Shown piece after piece: positions 32,377 through 44,300 of a DNA stretch of 64,000 nucleotides. The notes below the pieces were generated by a model, which searched no databases, was not told the DNA's origin, and was given only the letters and a program-made list of their open reading frames with translations. The DNA is taken from positions 973,907 through 1,037,906 of the forward strand of contig CAJINV010000015.1 of assembly GCA_905178155.1 (NCBI GenBank), given 5' to 3'. The DNA comes from Amoebophrya sp. A120. Lineage: Eukaryota > Sar > Dinophyceae > Syndiniales > Amoebophryaceae. The translations under genes and the position numbers were made by a program. Numbering within the stretch: position 1 is the stretch's first letter; every line of letters starts with the position of its first letter.

Positions 32377-32705
32377 TATGGCGCTCTCAAACCTTAGTAC
32401 ATTGATCGCCCGTACACGATTTTCATTTCTTGCTACACCAGAATGGTAAAAGTAGAAGGGGGGGAACCGAAAAGCAACAGCTACAGCTTGTGCTTACAGC
32501 TTGCGCTTACAGCTTGCGCTTACAGCTTGCGCGGCTTGCATTACAGATTGTCACGGACATCAATTCCCATACTATTGAAAATTTACCGCGTCATCTCAAA
32601 CTTGTGAAACACAGTAACTTGATTGTGTGAATCTGGAAGATCATAGTCCTCGTGGTAGTGATTTTGCATGATAACGAGAAATTATGCAACGGCGATCAAT
32701 CATGT
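32377..32705. mobile_element. Truncated introner, family A, at the duplication edge
   Basis: Left end TATGGCGCTCTCAAACC matches 54411 in copy 2. The match stops at ATCAATCATGT and the right TIR is missing. Confidence 0.85.
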
Positions 32706-32915
32706 GACATCGATCCATATTACGATAACGATCGGACGAATACTTAAAAAAAGCCAGCCACTTTCTCGCTGCAGCAAACTGCCCAGGAATGAATCATAAT
32801 ACAGTGATATAATTCGTCCCAATAGAATCACGTCAGAACTCACTGCACGATATAATTTTCACACCGGGGGTTGACAAAAGTTTCACTGCGACTGGACGAA
32901 TACGAGTGGTGATGT
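32706..32915. other. Junction sequence between the two large duplicated segments
   Basis: About 210 bp present in neither copy, separating the truncated gene Y copy 1 from segment R copy 2. No ORF or repeat recognised. Confidence 0.6.
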
Positions 32916-35355
32916 TGGATACTAATCTCTGTAGCTTTTTTCTAAACGAAAGAGCATTTTGCACGATAATGAAGCGGCGATATTTTTTCATTTTTGTCCA
33001 CCGGACGAAGAGGCACGAATAGTTTATGTTGGACGGTACTAGCGGAAAGAAGAGATAAAGACGAGGGCGGTCTGAAACAAAGAGACGCAAAAAGAGCGTA
33101 CGAAACGACAGAAAATAACGACCAGAAAAACTAAAAATTCAGTCCGGAAGTAACAAGTACCAGGCCCTACTTGTTCATTTTCATCGAACATCAAAACAAG
33201 CGAGAGGACATCCATCACGAGAACGCGAAAGACCACGACCACAGCTCTAGAGGAACTTCATCACGGTCCCTTCGTCGCGTCTGTCCCCTGGTCCTCGCAC
33301 GAAAGGAGGAGGGTTGTTTGATTCTAATGTGAGATGAAGACTAAAAGTATCAACCAAGAGCCGCCTGATGTTTTTGGGGTTTCTGTTTGCTGACATCTGC
33401 TATTCGTGTTCCTATCACTCTTCTTTGCTGCTGTAAGCCTAGTAGTTGTTGTTGCTCGGCATGGTACAAAAATTCCTCGTGTTCATCTCATCCTAGACGG
33501 CGGATCACCGCTACATGTCCAAATCGAGGAACTATTTTTCCCAACACTTTGCGTTTGCACTTGCAGAACTTCATCGGCGTAAGTAATTCATTTTCATTTA
33601 GGACGAGCGACAAATAAGAGGACCACGGTGTAGCAAGTGCAAAGAGCAAACTTCAGTTCTCAGCTCATCAAGTTAGCGACAGCGGACTTTTTCAAATTAA
33701 TACAATACTACTTCAGATCGGCGATGAAAAAGCTCCGGAGTAACTTCAGTACTAAGGTGTTCCTGTTTGACCACCCTTGTAAGAGTCTCTTCGTCGCTTG
33801 CTTGATAAGGTATCTTCTTCCTCGAAGGCGTTCTTCCTGTGGAAGATTTTTATTGGTCAAAAATACTTCTAGCTTTCTTCTCGGTGAAACGGGGGTAATA
33901 CTGCGGCAAATTTTGCACTTTCTATGTAAACGTGCTTCTAAGATTTGTTTTTCGTAGTAGCGAAGTTGTAATTAAGTTAGTACTCATGATGGGCGCCATT
34001 CATGTTGAGTGGCCAAAAAGCTGCGGAGACAAGGGGGTCCCTCGAAACCACGTAGTAAACTTTCCCTTTTCACAACTGTGCGTTGCAACTCTCTACTGCA
34101 GAAGCTGATGTGCTAAGTACGTTGATGTTGATCGGAGGTACCATACGCAGCACAACCTATCAACATTCCGTGGCAGGAGCTCAAGGACACTAGAATCGGA
34201 TTGATTTTTGTACCCAAGAACGACTACGACGTGTAATTTCTGATCTGCTCGTACAACAGACTGGACAACAACATCACCGCTGCAAAAAGAAGAACTACAA
34301 ATGCTGGCCGCTAGTATCTTCAGGAGTACTATTTACAACTAGAGGCTACGTCTTTCTGATATATAATACGAAACTTCGAGACGAGATGAGTACTTAAGCT
34401 TATACTTTCTTAATTTTTGTGCCATTATTCGCGCCAGAAGTTTGAGTCATAGATCTTGATGCAGGAAATATCAAATGCGCATTGACATTTATAATTCCCG
34501 CACTACGACTACAGACACTATCCCGATGGGGTACTACACCGGGATGATGTAGTAGACAGTAGGTTTCAGCTAAGCAGCGAGCGAAAATTTTAGAATCATG
34601 GCACGGCTGCTGCTCAGAGAAGGTCAACTACTAACTTCTGCTTGCTTCGCTTGTCGTGCAAGAACTTGTTCTGTGACAACATTACTAAATATTTCGCAAA
34701 TCAAATCTCGGTCTGCAAACTGACTCTGGGGGTCGACATACTTGAAAATAATTTGAAAAGACCAAAATTACGTGCTAAAAAAAAAAAATGGAATACCGGG
34801 CTCTTGCTCTGACTAGAAGGTTGTGAAGCACCAGTTTGATTTTGATGGATAGCAAAAGGAAGAAAGAGAAAATGGTTTCACGGTGGTGCGAAGGAATGGA
34901 CTTCGGTTTCTTTTTCGAAACAAGGAAATTGATTTTTTTTTTTTGTGAAAAGATAACGCTGAAGCGATTTTTTGGAAGTGCCACTCACTGTAACTGTTCA
35001 TGGAAACAAAGAAATGAATAGTAAAATCAAAAGAATCATACACTTTTTTAGGTTGAAATTGCCTTCCGTTTACAGTTTTTTTTCGAGTTTTGTTCTTTCT
35101 TGTCATCTTCTTCTTGTAGACTCGAAGGCTTTGTAAATTGTAATTGTGGCTCACGTACTTTGTCAAATTCTAATACATACAGCAGGATCGGCTTCGGACT
35201 TGCATCAACATCTGCTACTTTTCAGTTTTACGCATTGAGATACCTTTTTTTTTGCTCTGCACAATTCAAGGGGGCCGACGCCCCCCGTCCTCCCGCCGAG
35301 ACTTCTGCGCATAACACTTTCGACGAATTGAAATTTGCGCCTCCTTTTGGCGTTT
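32916..35355. repeat. Duplicated non-coding segment R, copy 2
   Basis: Counterpart of 17152-19660; its right edge reaches the stop codon of gene X copy 2. Likely the 3' untranslated and intergenic part of the duplicated block. ORFs here are not conserved between copies. Confidence 0.75.
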
Positions 35356-38300
35356 TCAGCAGCAGCCGAGAAAACCGCCGGAGGACTCGGTTTTTTCCTG
35401 TATCGCGAGCAGAAATCCCCCCCCCCCATATTGGCAAGGTGCGTTTTCGAAAATTTGCGTTGCTGATTTGTGACCACAAATCGTCTCTGTGTTGCATGAA
35501 GGCAACTCTACAGGCTCCGCCGCATAATTCTACAGGCGGTTTGTCACGCTGTTGCTCCTACAGCGTGGACGTCTGTCATGCTAAGGGCCTAGGCCAAACC
35601 CTGTCTAGTACTCAGGTGGCTTGATATGGGCCATTAGATGTTGTCCTCACCAGCAAGACAAATCTGATTTGTGTACGCAAATCCAGCATCAGAAACTTTG
35701 TTTCGATATGGGGAGGGGTGATTTTTCATTCTGATATCCTCCTCCTCTTCCTTTTCTCCGTCGCCACCCCCGCCAATAGCATCCCCTGGGTTAGCCACCA
35801 GATTCCCCAAGCTGGCGACCGTTTCGATCGCCCCGCCGCTGCAGGTTCCCGCCAGAGGAGACGATTCTGTCGCGTTCCCTTCGAAGTTGCACCCGTAGAT
35901 GAGGCACTGCACCGGGTTGTAGCTGAGCATGCTGCAGTCCCTTTGCTTGTCCGCCCCAACGCAGACTTTCATGTATCAAAAGGAAAAATCCCCCCCTTCC
36001 ATATCAAAAGGAGATTTCTGATGCGCGATTTGTGTACACAAATTCACCTGTAGTATTGCTGGAAGGCAACGAGAGACATCACCCACAGCCTACCTCTAGG
36101 CACTTTGTCATGCTGTTCTGGGCAATGCAGTTGGTTCCTGTCATGCTGAAGATGCAAGGCTTACACGCGCCAGCCAGCATTGCATTACAGCCCGCAGCGA
36201 TCTCTTCCCTTCTAGCATGACAAAGTGATTTGTGATCACAAATCATGCTAGACAAATTCCACTTTGAGTATGGGGGGTGAGGGATCTTTCCTCATGATAT
36301 CATGCGGTCCGTGTTCGGAGACAAGTTCTCGGTTGCAAAAACGCCCTTCCAATACTCCAAGCCGGCTTTGCATGGAAGTGTCAGGATTGAAATCGTGAAA
36401 GTTGAAATGATTTGTCATGCATAAAATGCAAGGCATGAAGTGCCTGTCTTGCCGAGATAGCAAGTGAGGCAGATTGTGAGCCTATTTAGGGTTTGGGACA
36501 GAGCTGCTAGAGGAGCATGACAAAAGCAGTCTTCTGTGCCCAAACAGCATGTCACACTGGATTTGGACGGTTGCGAAATTTGTCATGCGCCGCTTGGAAA
36601 TTGGGCTTCCAACTGGTATCGATTTTATGCATCACAAGTTATTTCAACTTTGTCAATTTCAATCCTGACACAACCATACTTTGCTCGCTTCGCCCAGCAT
36701 CAGGTGCGTCCCCACGTATGAACTGCAAACGTATCGCACTAGTAGTAATTGCAATACAAATTAGCTCAGCACGACAAATGCGGTTTGTCATGCTGTTTTG
36801 ACTTGGGATGGAGATTTGTAATGCATGACTGCGATTACTATGAGTACGATACTTTTGCACAGCATACCACGCCCCCGCCGTCAATGAGCGAGACCAGCTC
36901 CGCACGGTCCAACTGGACATTATCAAATACAAGTATGTCTAGGTCTGGAAGCTTCCGAGACTTGTAATGCAGATTTTGCATGTTGACCCAGAACGTCTGC
37001 AATCGATGACCTAGCATCACAGATTTTTAGAGGGCTCCTTCCGGTTCATCCGGATGCCTAATCCGCATGACAAATGCCCTCCCCGCGTAGCACAAACGAG
37101 ACTTCTCTTGCTGATCATGCAATACAGATTTTTTTGGAGTCCAGAGTTATAGCATCACAAGCTCCAACCTTCCAGACCCAGACATTTTTGCATCTGATAG
37201 ACATCAGACACAGACAACGCGACCTGGACGAGCGAGTAGTCCACAAACTTGCAGTGGCTGGAGGTGGGGCAAAACTCTTCCAGGTCCAGCGGTATGCACT
37301 GCAAAAGTATCGTAGTAATTGCAGTCACGCATTCTTCTAAAGGTAAATCCGCATTACAAATTTTATTTCTCATGCTAAGGAAATTTGTAATGCATTTACA
37401 CGAGTATCGGATACTTATTTTACACTGCATAAGCGGCGATTGCTCGTACTGCAGGGTGACGGCGAAGCACTCGTCGTGCGTGTAAGAGATCGGGGCCCCG
37501 GCACTACCGACTTGCTCCAAAGTGTGCACGGCGTCCTGTAGTCCGTCAAGCCTTCCAACTTCGGCCAGTTCTATGAAGGTACGTCCGTCAGTAATAGACT
37601 ACAGTGGCACGCTTTTCAAAGTAGATGCCGCATCTACTTTTTGGTAGATACGGCTTTTAGAAATTTTGAAAATTGTATCTCCTTTCATTTCGGGCATTTT
37701 GGGATTGCTCCTTGGTTTTTCAAGGATCAATCCTTGGTAATCCAAGGATCAATCCTTGAAAGCCAAGGATTGATCCCAAAATGACCGAAATTGAAGTAGA
37801 TATGGTATTGGGAAGAAGACGCAAGCAATTTGCTGTCTCGACAACGAAAAAGAGTGCGCCACGTTGTCAGAGACAGCAAATCGCCTAAGCAAGACGAAGA
37901 AGGAGCACCCAGCAAGCAAGAAATGGGCCGCGACGATACCAGGTCCGTGCATCCAACTCCGTGGCCGGGCACTGCGCAAAGAAAGTGCTAAAGCAATCGC
38001 AAAGAGGGCGCTACTCTCGTCTTTGACTTTGGAAAAACAATCGCCGCGGGGCGTCTTCGCCCCGGTCAGGGTGCCTGCGTCCTGCAGGTGGGCTCCGACC
38101 CCATTGGCGCGCCGTGCCTTGCTTCTGCGCACGCGCCCCGCTGTTGTGTTTCTCTTGGGTTCGCTCTCGTTGATGGCTATGGCATTGCTATCGGCATGAC
38201 CACTATGAGACGAGGGCGCAGACACTGTCTGTGGCCTTGGCGCGCGGGCGTGTTCCTGTGTGTGTATGGGAATAAGTATGGCATGCGCGCGAGCACAATG

Positions 38301-41300
38301 AATGGCAGCCAAAGGGGAAGAAGGCCGCCACGGCTCTTCCTTGTTTGCGTTTAGGCCTTGCGCCTTTGTTTTCCAGTGCGGCTGTTTTGAATAATTTTAC
38401 TAGCACCCGGGAACCGGAAGCAAAGCCCAAAGCTGAGGCTTTCCCGACGGCCAAATCTCATACCCGCGAGCACGGAGTGAGATTTTCCCAGCCCCAAAGC
38501 GAAAATCTCGCGCCCTGGTGTCCAGGGCATGAGATTTTCGCTTTCCCGGCTCCAAAGTCTCATACTCGCGAACAGGGCATGAGATTTCCCCAGCTCCAAC
38601 ACCCCATGCCCTGGTGGCCAGGGTATGAGATTTTCCCGGGTCCGAAACATTATACCCGCGAGCAGGGCGTGAGATTTTCGCTTTCCCCGCTCCAAAATCC
38701 TGCTCCAATGGCCTCAGCAGGCCAGGGCGTGAGATTTTGCCAGCTCCAAAAGATCACGCCCTGGTGGCCAGGGCACGCTGGAGATTTTCCCGGCTTCAAA
38801 AAATCACGCCCGCGGGCAGGGCATGAAAGTTCTCCGGCTTCAAAACTTACGCCCAGGTGGCGAGGGCAAAGAGATTTTCCCAGCTCCAAAATCTCATGCC
38901 CGGGTGGCCAGGGTGGGCGTGAGATTTTCCCGGCTTCGAAAAATCATGCCCGCGAGCAGGGCATAAAATTTTTCCGGCCGAAAATCTCACGCCCTGGGGG
39001 CGGGGGTCGGTGTAAGATTGTCCTGGCTCCAAAGTCTCTTGCCCTGGTGGCGAGGGCATTGGGTTTCCTCGGCTCCAAAGTCTCATACTCGCGAGATGGG
39101 CATGAGGTTTCTCCGACTCCGAAAGCCCATGCCCACGAGCAGGGCACGCAGGAGATTTTCCCGACGGCAAAATCTCACGCCCTAAGGTTCACGAGCCACA
39201 CCACTTAAGCCAAGAAAGCCGAAAAAGCAATCTCAAATCGACTCCCCTGTCGTCTACCAAAACCCGCAACGCCTCCCCTTCCCCAGGCCAACCCCCCCGC
39301 ACCCCAATCCGGCCTCCACCTTCCCGCGCCCGGGAAGTTCCACCCTCCCGGGCCCGGCCTTCTCCGTCACGGAGTGGGTCTCCTCCTCCGTCCTGCGCCT
39401 GGCCTCCTCCTCCCTCGGTCGCGCCCGCCCTCCCCTTCCCCGCGCCCGAATTCTACCTTCCTTCCCGCGGGCGCCCGGCCTCCGTCGGCCTCTCCGAACC
39501 CGGGCGACCGCGATTCTGGAGCCGGGGAAACCCAACACCCTCGCCACCAGGGCATGACATTGCGGAGCCGGAAAAATCTCGCGCCCTGCTCGTCGTGGGG
39601 GTGTGTGAGGTTTTGGGGCGGGGAAAATCTCACGCCGTGCTCGCGGGTATGAGTGAGATTTGGGGGCCGGGAAAATCTCATACCATGGCCGCGCGAGGCT
39701 TCGGAGGGGGCTGGGAAGATCTCAAGCCGTGCTCGCGGGTATAAGATTTGGGAGCCGGGGAAGTTTCATGCCCTCGCCGCCAGGGCATGAGATTGCGCTG
39801 CACGGAACATCTCACGCCCACGAGCAATCAGGGCGTGAGATTTACAGCCGGGAAAACCTCATGCCCACGGGCAGGGCGTGAGATTTTGGGCCCCGACAAC
39901 TCTCATGCCCTGCTCGCGGGCATGAGATTTTGGAGCCGGGAAAATCTGCCGCGCGCCCTGCTCGTGGGCGTGAGGTTTCAGAGCCGGGAGAACCTCACGC
40001 CCTCGCCACCAGGGTATGAGATTTTGGAGCCGTGAAAACCTCACACCCTCGCCACCAGGGCGTGAGATTTTGCAGCTGGGAAAATCTCCTGCGTGCCCTG
40101 CTCGTGGGCATGCGATTTCAATTCGGAGTCGGAAAAATCTCATGCCCCGCTCGCGGGTATGAGATTTTGGAGCCGAGAAAACCCCACGCCCTCGTCACCA
40201 GGGCATGAGACTTTGGACCCGGAAAAACCTCACGCCCTCGCCGCCAGGGCGTGAGATTTTCGGCCGGAAAAGTAAAGACCTCGCGCCCTGCTCGCGGGCA
40301 TGATTTTTTGAAGCGGGGAAAACCTCACGCCCTGACCACCCGGGCATGAGATTTTGGAGCTGGGAAAATCTCATGCCCTCGCCACCAGGGCGTGAGATTT
40401 TGGAGCCGGAGAAATTTCATGCCCTGCTCGTGGGCATGATTTTTTGAAGCCGGGAAAATATCACGCGTGCCCTGGCCACCAGGGCATGAGCTTTCGGAGC
40501 TGCGAAAATCTCACGCCCTGCTCGCGGGTATAATATTTCGGACCCGGGAAAACCTCACGCCCTGGCCACCAGGGCATTGGGTTTCGGTGCTGGGCGAATA
40601 AATCTCATGCCCTGGCCGCCAGGGCGGGAGGTTTCGGAGCTGGGAAAATCTTACTCCGTGCTCGCGGGTATGAGATTCCTTTGGGGGCCGGGAAGGTCTC
40701 ACTTCGTTCCGGTGCCCGGGTGCGAGTAAAATTATTTTAAAGAGCCGCGCTGGAAAAGAAAAGAGCAAGAACTGAACTCAAACAAGGAAGAGCCGCGGCG
40801 GCCTTCTTGCCCTTTGGTTGCCATTGTGCTCGCGCGCCTGCCATGTTTCTTCTCATACACGCACAGGCACACGCCCGCGCGCCAAGGCCACCGACAGTGT
40901 CTGCGCGCGCCCCCGTCTCATAGTCATGCCGATAGCAATGCCACAGCGACCAACGAGAGCAAACCCCAGAGAAACACAACGGCGGGGCGCCGCGCGCCAA
41001 TGGGGCCGGAGCCCAATGCCAGGGCGCAGACACAGACACTGAGCGAAGACGCCCCACGGCAATTCTTTGCTCCTTCGAAGACGAGAGCGCTTGCGTTGCG
41101 ATTGCTTTAGCACTTTCTTTGCGCAGTGCCCGGCCAAGGAGTTGGATGCACGGCCCTGGTATCGTCGCGGCCCATTTCTTGCTTGCTGGGTGTTCCTCCT
41201 TCGTTTTGCCTAGGCGATTTGCTGTTTCTGACAACGTAGCAGACCCTTTTTCGTTGTCGAGACAGCAAATCGCTCGCGTGTTCTTTCAAAAACCGTATCT

Positions 41301-44300
41301 ACTTCAATTTCGGCTATTTTGGGATCAGTCCTTGGCTTTCAAGGATTGATCCTTGGACTACCAAGGATAGATCCTTGAAAAACCAAGGATCAGTCCCAAA
41401 ATGCCCGAGATCAAAGTAGATACAATTTTCAAAATTTCTAAAAACCGTATCTACCAAAAAGTAGAAACGGTATCTACTTTGAAAAGCGTGCCACTGTAGT
41501 CTAAACTGACGGACGTACCTTCATAGCCAGTTCCTCATCCGCAACCAGGGCCGCGAAGCTCACGATGACGCTTTCAACCAGAGCCTCACCGTCACCAGAT
41601 CGCGCCGCCATGTTCACGGCGCCTCTGAAGAGGCTGCACTATGGGACTCTCAAACGTTACACTCTTAACTGGTGCATGAATTTGCCATGCAGAATCACTA
41701 TCACGCTTCTCACGATCAAGCTTCTTCGCATGAAAAATTGTTGTTCTCGGCAAGCTAAATAGCATTGCAATTTGTGTAATGCAAGACGCGCAAGGTCCCC
41801 CCTTTGACTTTTGCAAATATTCTTGCATCACAAATTCATGTAACGGTTGAGAATGTAACGTCTGAGAACGCCATATGCACTGAATCGGCCTGATCCACGA
41901 CACGGGGCTCCTCGCCGGGGCTCCTCGCACATCCGCTTCCGCAATGCCAAAAATGGTCATGAGGTGGGCCCTGAGCGCCCTAGCGTCGCTGCCAGCCATC
42001 TCCACCGCTTTCGCCAGGTGTTCAATCTGAACCGCCGGGACATCAAGAAGGATGCATCCTTTGACAGTATGGAGGGATTTGCAAAAGTTACACTCTAAAA
42101 CTGTTGCACGAATTTGCTGTCCTCTCATGCAAGAACAGCATCTTCAACTTATTTAACAGTGAATGTATCTATATAAGGTGCAAGGTTCTTGCAGCTCTCG
42201 TCCCGACACAAATTTGGCCCAGATAAAAATTTCGATGCGGTTTTTTAGAAGCCGCCTTCGAAGGTTTGTCCTCATGCGAAGTTGTTGTAAGCAGCTTGAT
42301 CGCCTGGCGGATTCATTCTGGTAAAAATTTTGCATGACAAAAATTCATGTAACAGAGGAGAATGTAACAGTTGAGATGATGAGATGTATCCCATAAACAG
42401 GTGGCAGCCTGCGCGGATCGTAGGCTTCCTGCCACTCCGGAAGCCTGGACGTGCAGGAAATGTCCGCGGTTTCGGTGGGCGTAAAAGTAGCCGGATCGAT
42501 GTCGTCCGAGTTCGCCTGACACCAACCACCACCATTGGCCGAAATACAGTTTTCCACCTTCTCCGCCGTAGTTACGCCAATGTTGCTCTGCTCTAGACAT
42601 TATCCTGTGCAAAAGTATGAGTATCGTACTCGAACTCGTAGTAATAAATAAAATTCTAAAAATTGCGATCATGCATTACAAATCTCTCTCTTAAGGCAAC
42701 TCAGCATTTACAAATTTCATTTTTCACGCTGAGGAAATATATAATTTGTAATACATTTATACAAGTATCGGATACTTTTGCATTGCATAGACATCTGTAG
42801 TGCGCGAGATGCACTTCCTCCGCCTCGAAGCACTTCCCAATAAATTGCGCGGTTTTCACCATCCAGCCCTTTTCCAGCGTATTCGCGTCGCCCCACACAC
42901 ACTTCTTAGCCGCCACGCCCATGACCCAGTGCCCCGTCGTCAAACCGTTGCACGCCTTCTCCGCTGCCACCATGTCCATGCCATTGGTGTTGACGTCACG
43001 GCATTCCATCGGTGTTCCGATCACCTTTTGCTTTATTTTCGGCTTGCAGACATTGTTGATGTTGTCCCAGGAGCAGGATGCAAGCCTCTCGCAGTCGCCT
43101 GCTTCCGTCGACCCTGCACAGAACGACAAGGGGGGGCTCACGGTGATGATGGTCTCAATATCATTTCCCTCAGGTTTCGCTCCGAACATAGGCTTCGGGT
43201 TATTGAGAGGAAAAATCCCCCCTCCCGATATTGAATACGATATGTTTGTGTTGCTGATTTGTGACCACAAATCAGCCGTGTCTTGCAAGGCGACAAGTGC
43301 AGAGGCTGCATCCGCCCAATTGTGCAGCGATTTGGCATGCTGTTGGTCCTAGAGGGTAGCCGTTTGCAATGCTGAACAACTAGACCTGAGCGCTCCCACC
43401 CAGGCTGCCAGACATCTGGCAGGACGAGTGCCGTGCTGCAAGACATCAAGTCGGATTTGGTTACACAAATCAGCATCAGAAGTTTCCACTTTGATATGAG
43501 GAGGGGGGATTTTTCATTTTGATACGGGTTGGGCAGCTTCGACACGCACTTGATGGTCTGGTCCGGGTACGCAGTGAGGTTCCACTTTCCGTCGACCCTC
43601 GTATGGCGTTCTCAACTGTTACATCCTCAACTGTTACATGAATTTGTGATGCTAAAACAACCGCACCGACATTGCCATTGTCCGGCGTCGCTGGGGAGGC
43701 AAGCCTCCGCAGGGGCCAGAGCGGCATAGGGTCAGAGCCAAATGAATTTGTGATGCAAGAATGGCAAAACTCAAAGCAGGAAGGTTGCACCTGTAGCATT
43801 ACAAATTCCGCACAGATTTAGGCGCTTTTTAGCCTTGCAAAAATTTGCCATGCGAAGTAGCTTCACCTTGTGGATGTTGATGCTCATTTTGCATGACAAA
43901 TCATGTAACAGTTGAGAATGTAACGTTTGAGAGTCCCATACCTCGGGATGGCATCGTCGAAGGTAGCCTTGCAGGACGCCGCAAGCGCGGTTTCGCACTG
44001 GGCCTTCCCGTCGACCCCCGTGCCACCGCCGTACGCCGGGCAACCCAGCAGCGCGGCCATCAGCCGCTGACCGCTGTAGCACTGCGGGGGAGGCATGTCG
44101 CCGGTTTTAGTATGGATTGAAAAAGTAGTGTCTGGGTCCGGAAACTTGTGATGCTGGGTGGCGTATCATGAAGAGGCCACAAGTGCTGGCTCACCATGAC
44201 AAGCTTTTGAGCTTCTAGGTGTTGGCGTTGCCTATTCTGCATGACAAGCTGCGTTTCTGCATCACAGCAAAATGGGGCTCTTGGGTAACGTGCATGACAG

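Noticed and set aside
38450-40720. Regularly spaced short palindromes that resemble a CRISPR array
   Set aside because: Units vary in length and orientation, spacers are not unique sequences, no cas genes are present and the context is a eukaryotic gene; it is a satellite inside a palindromic element.
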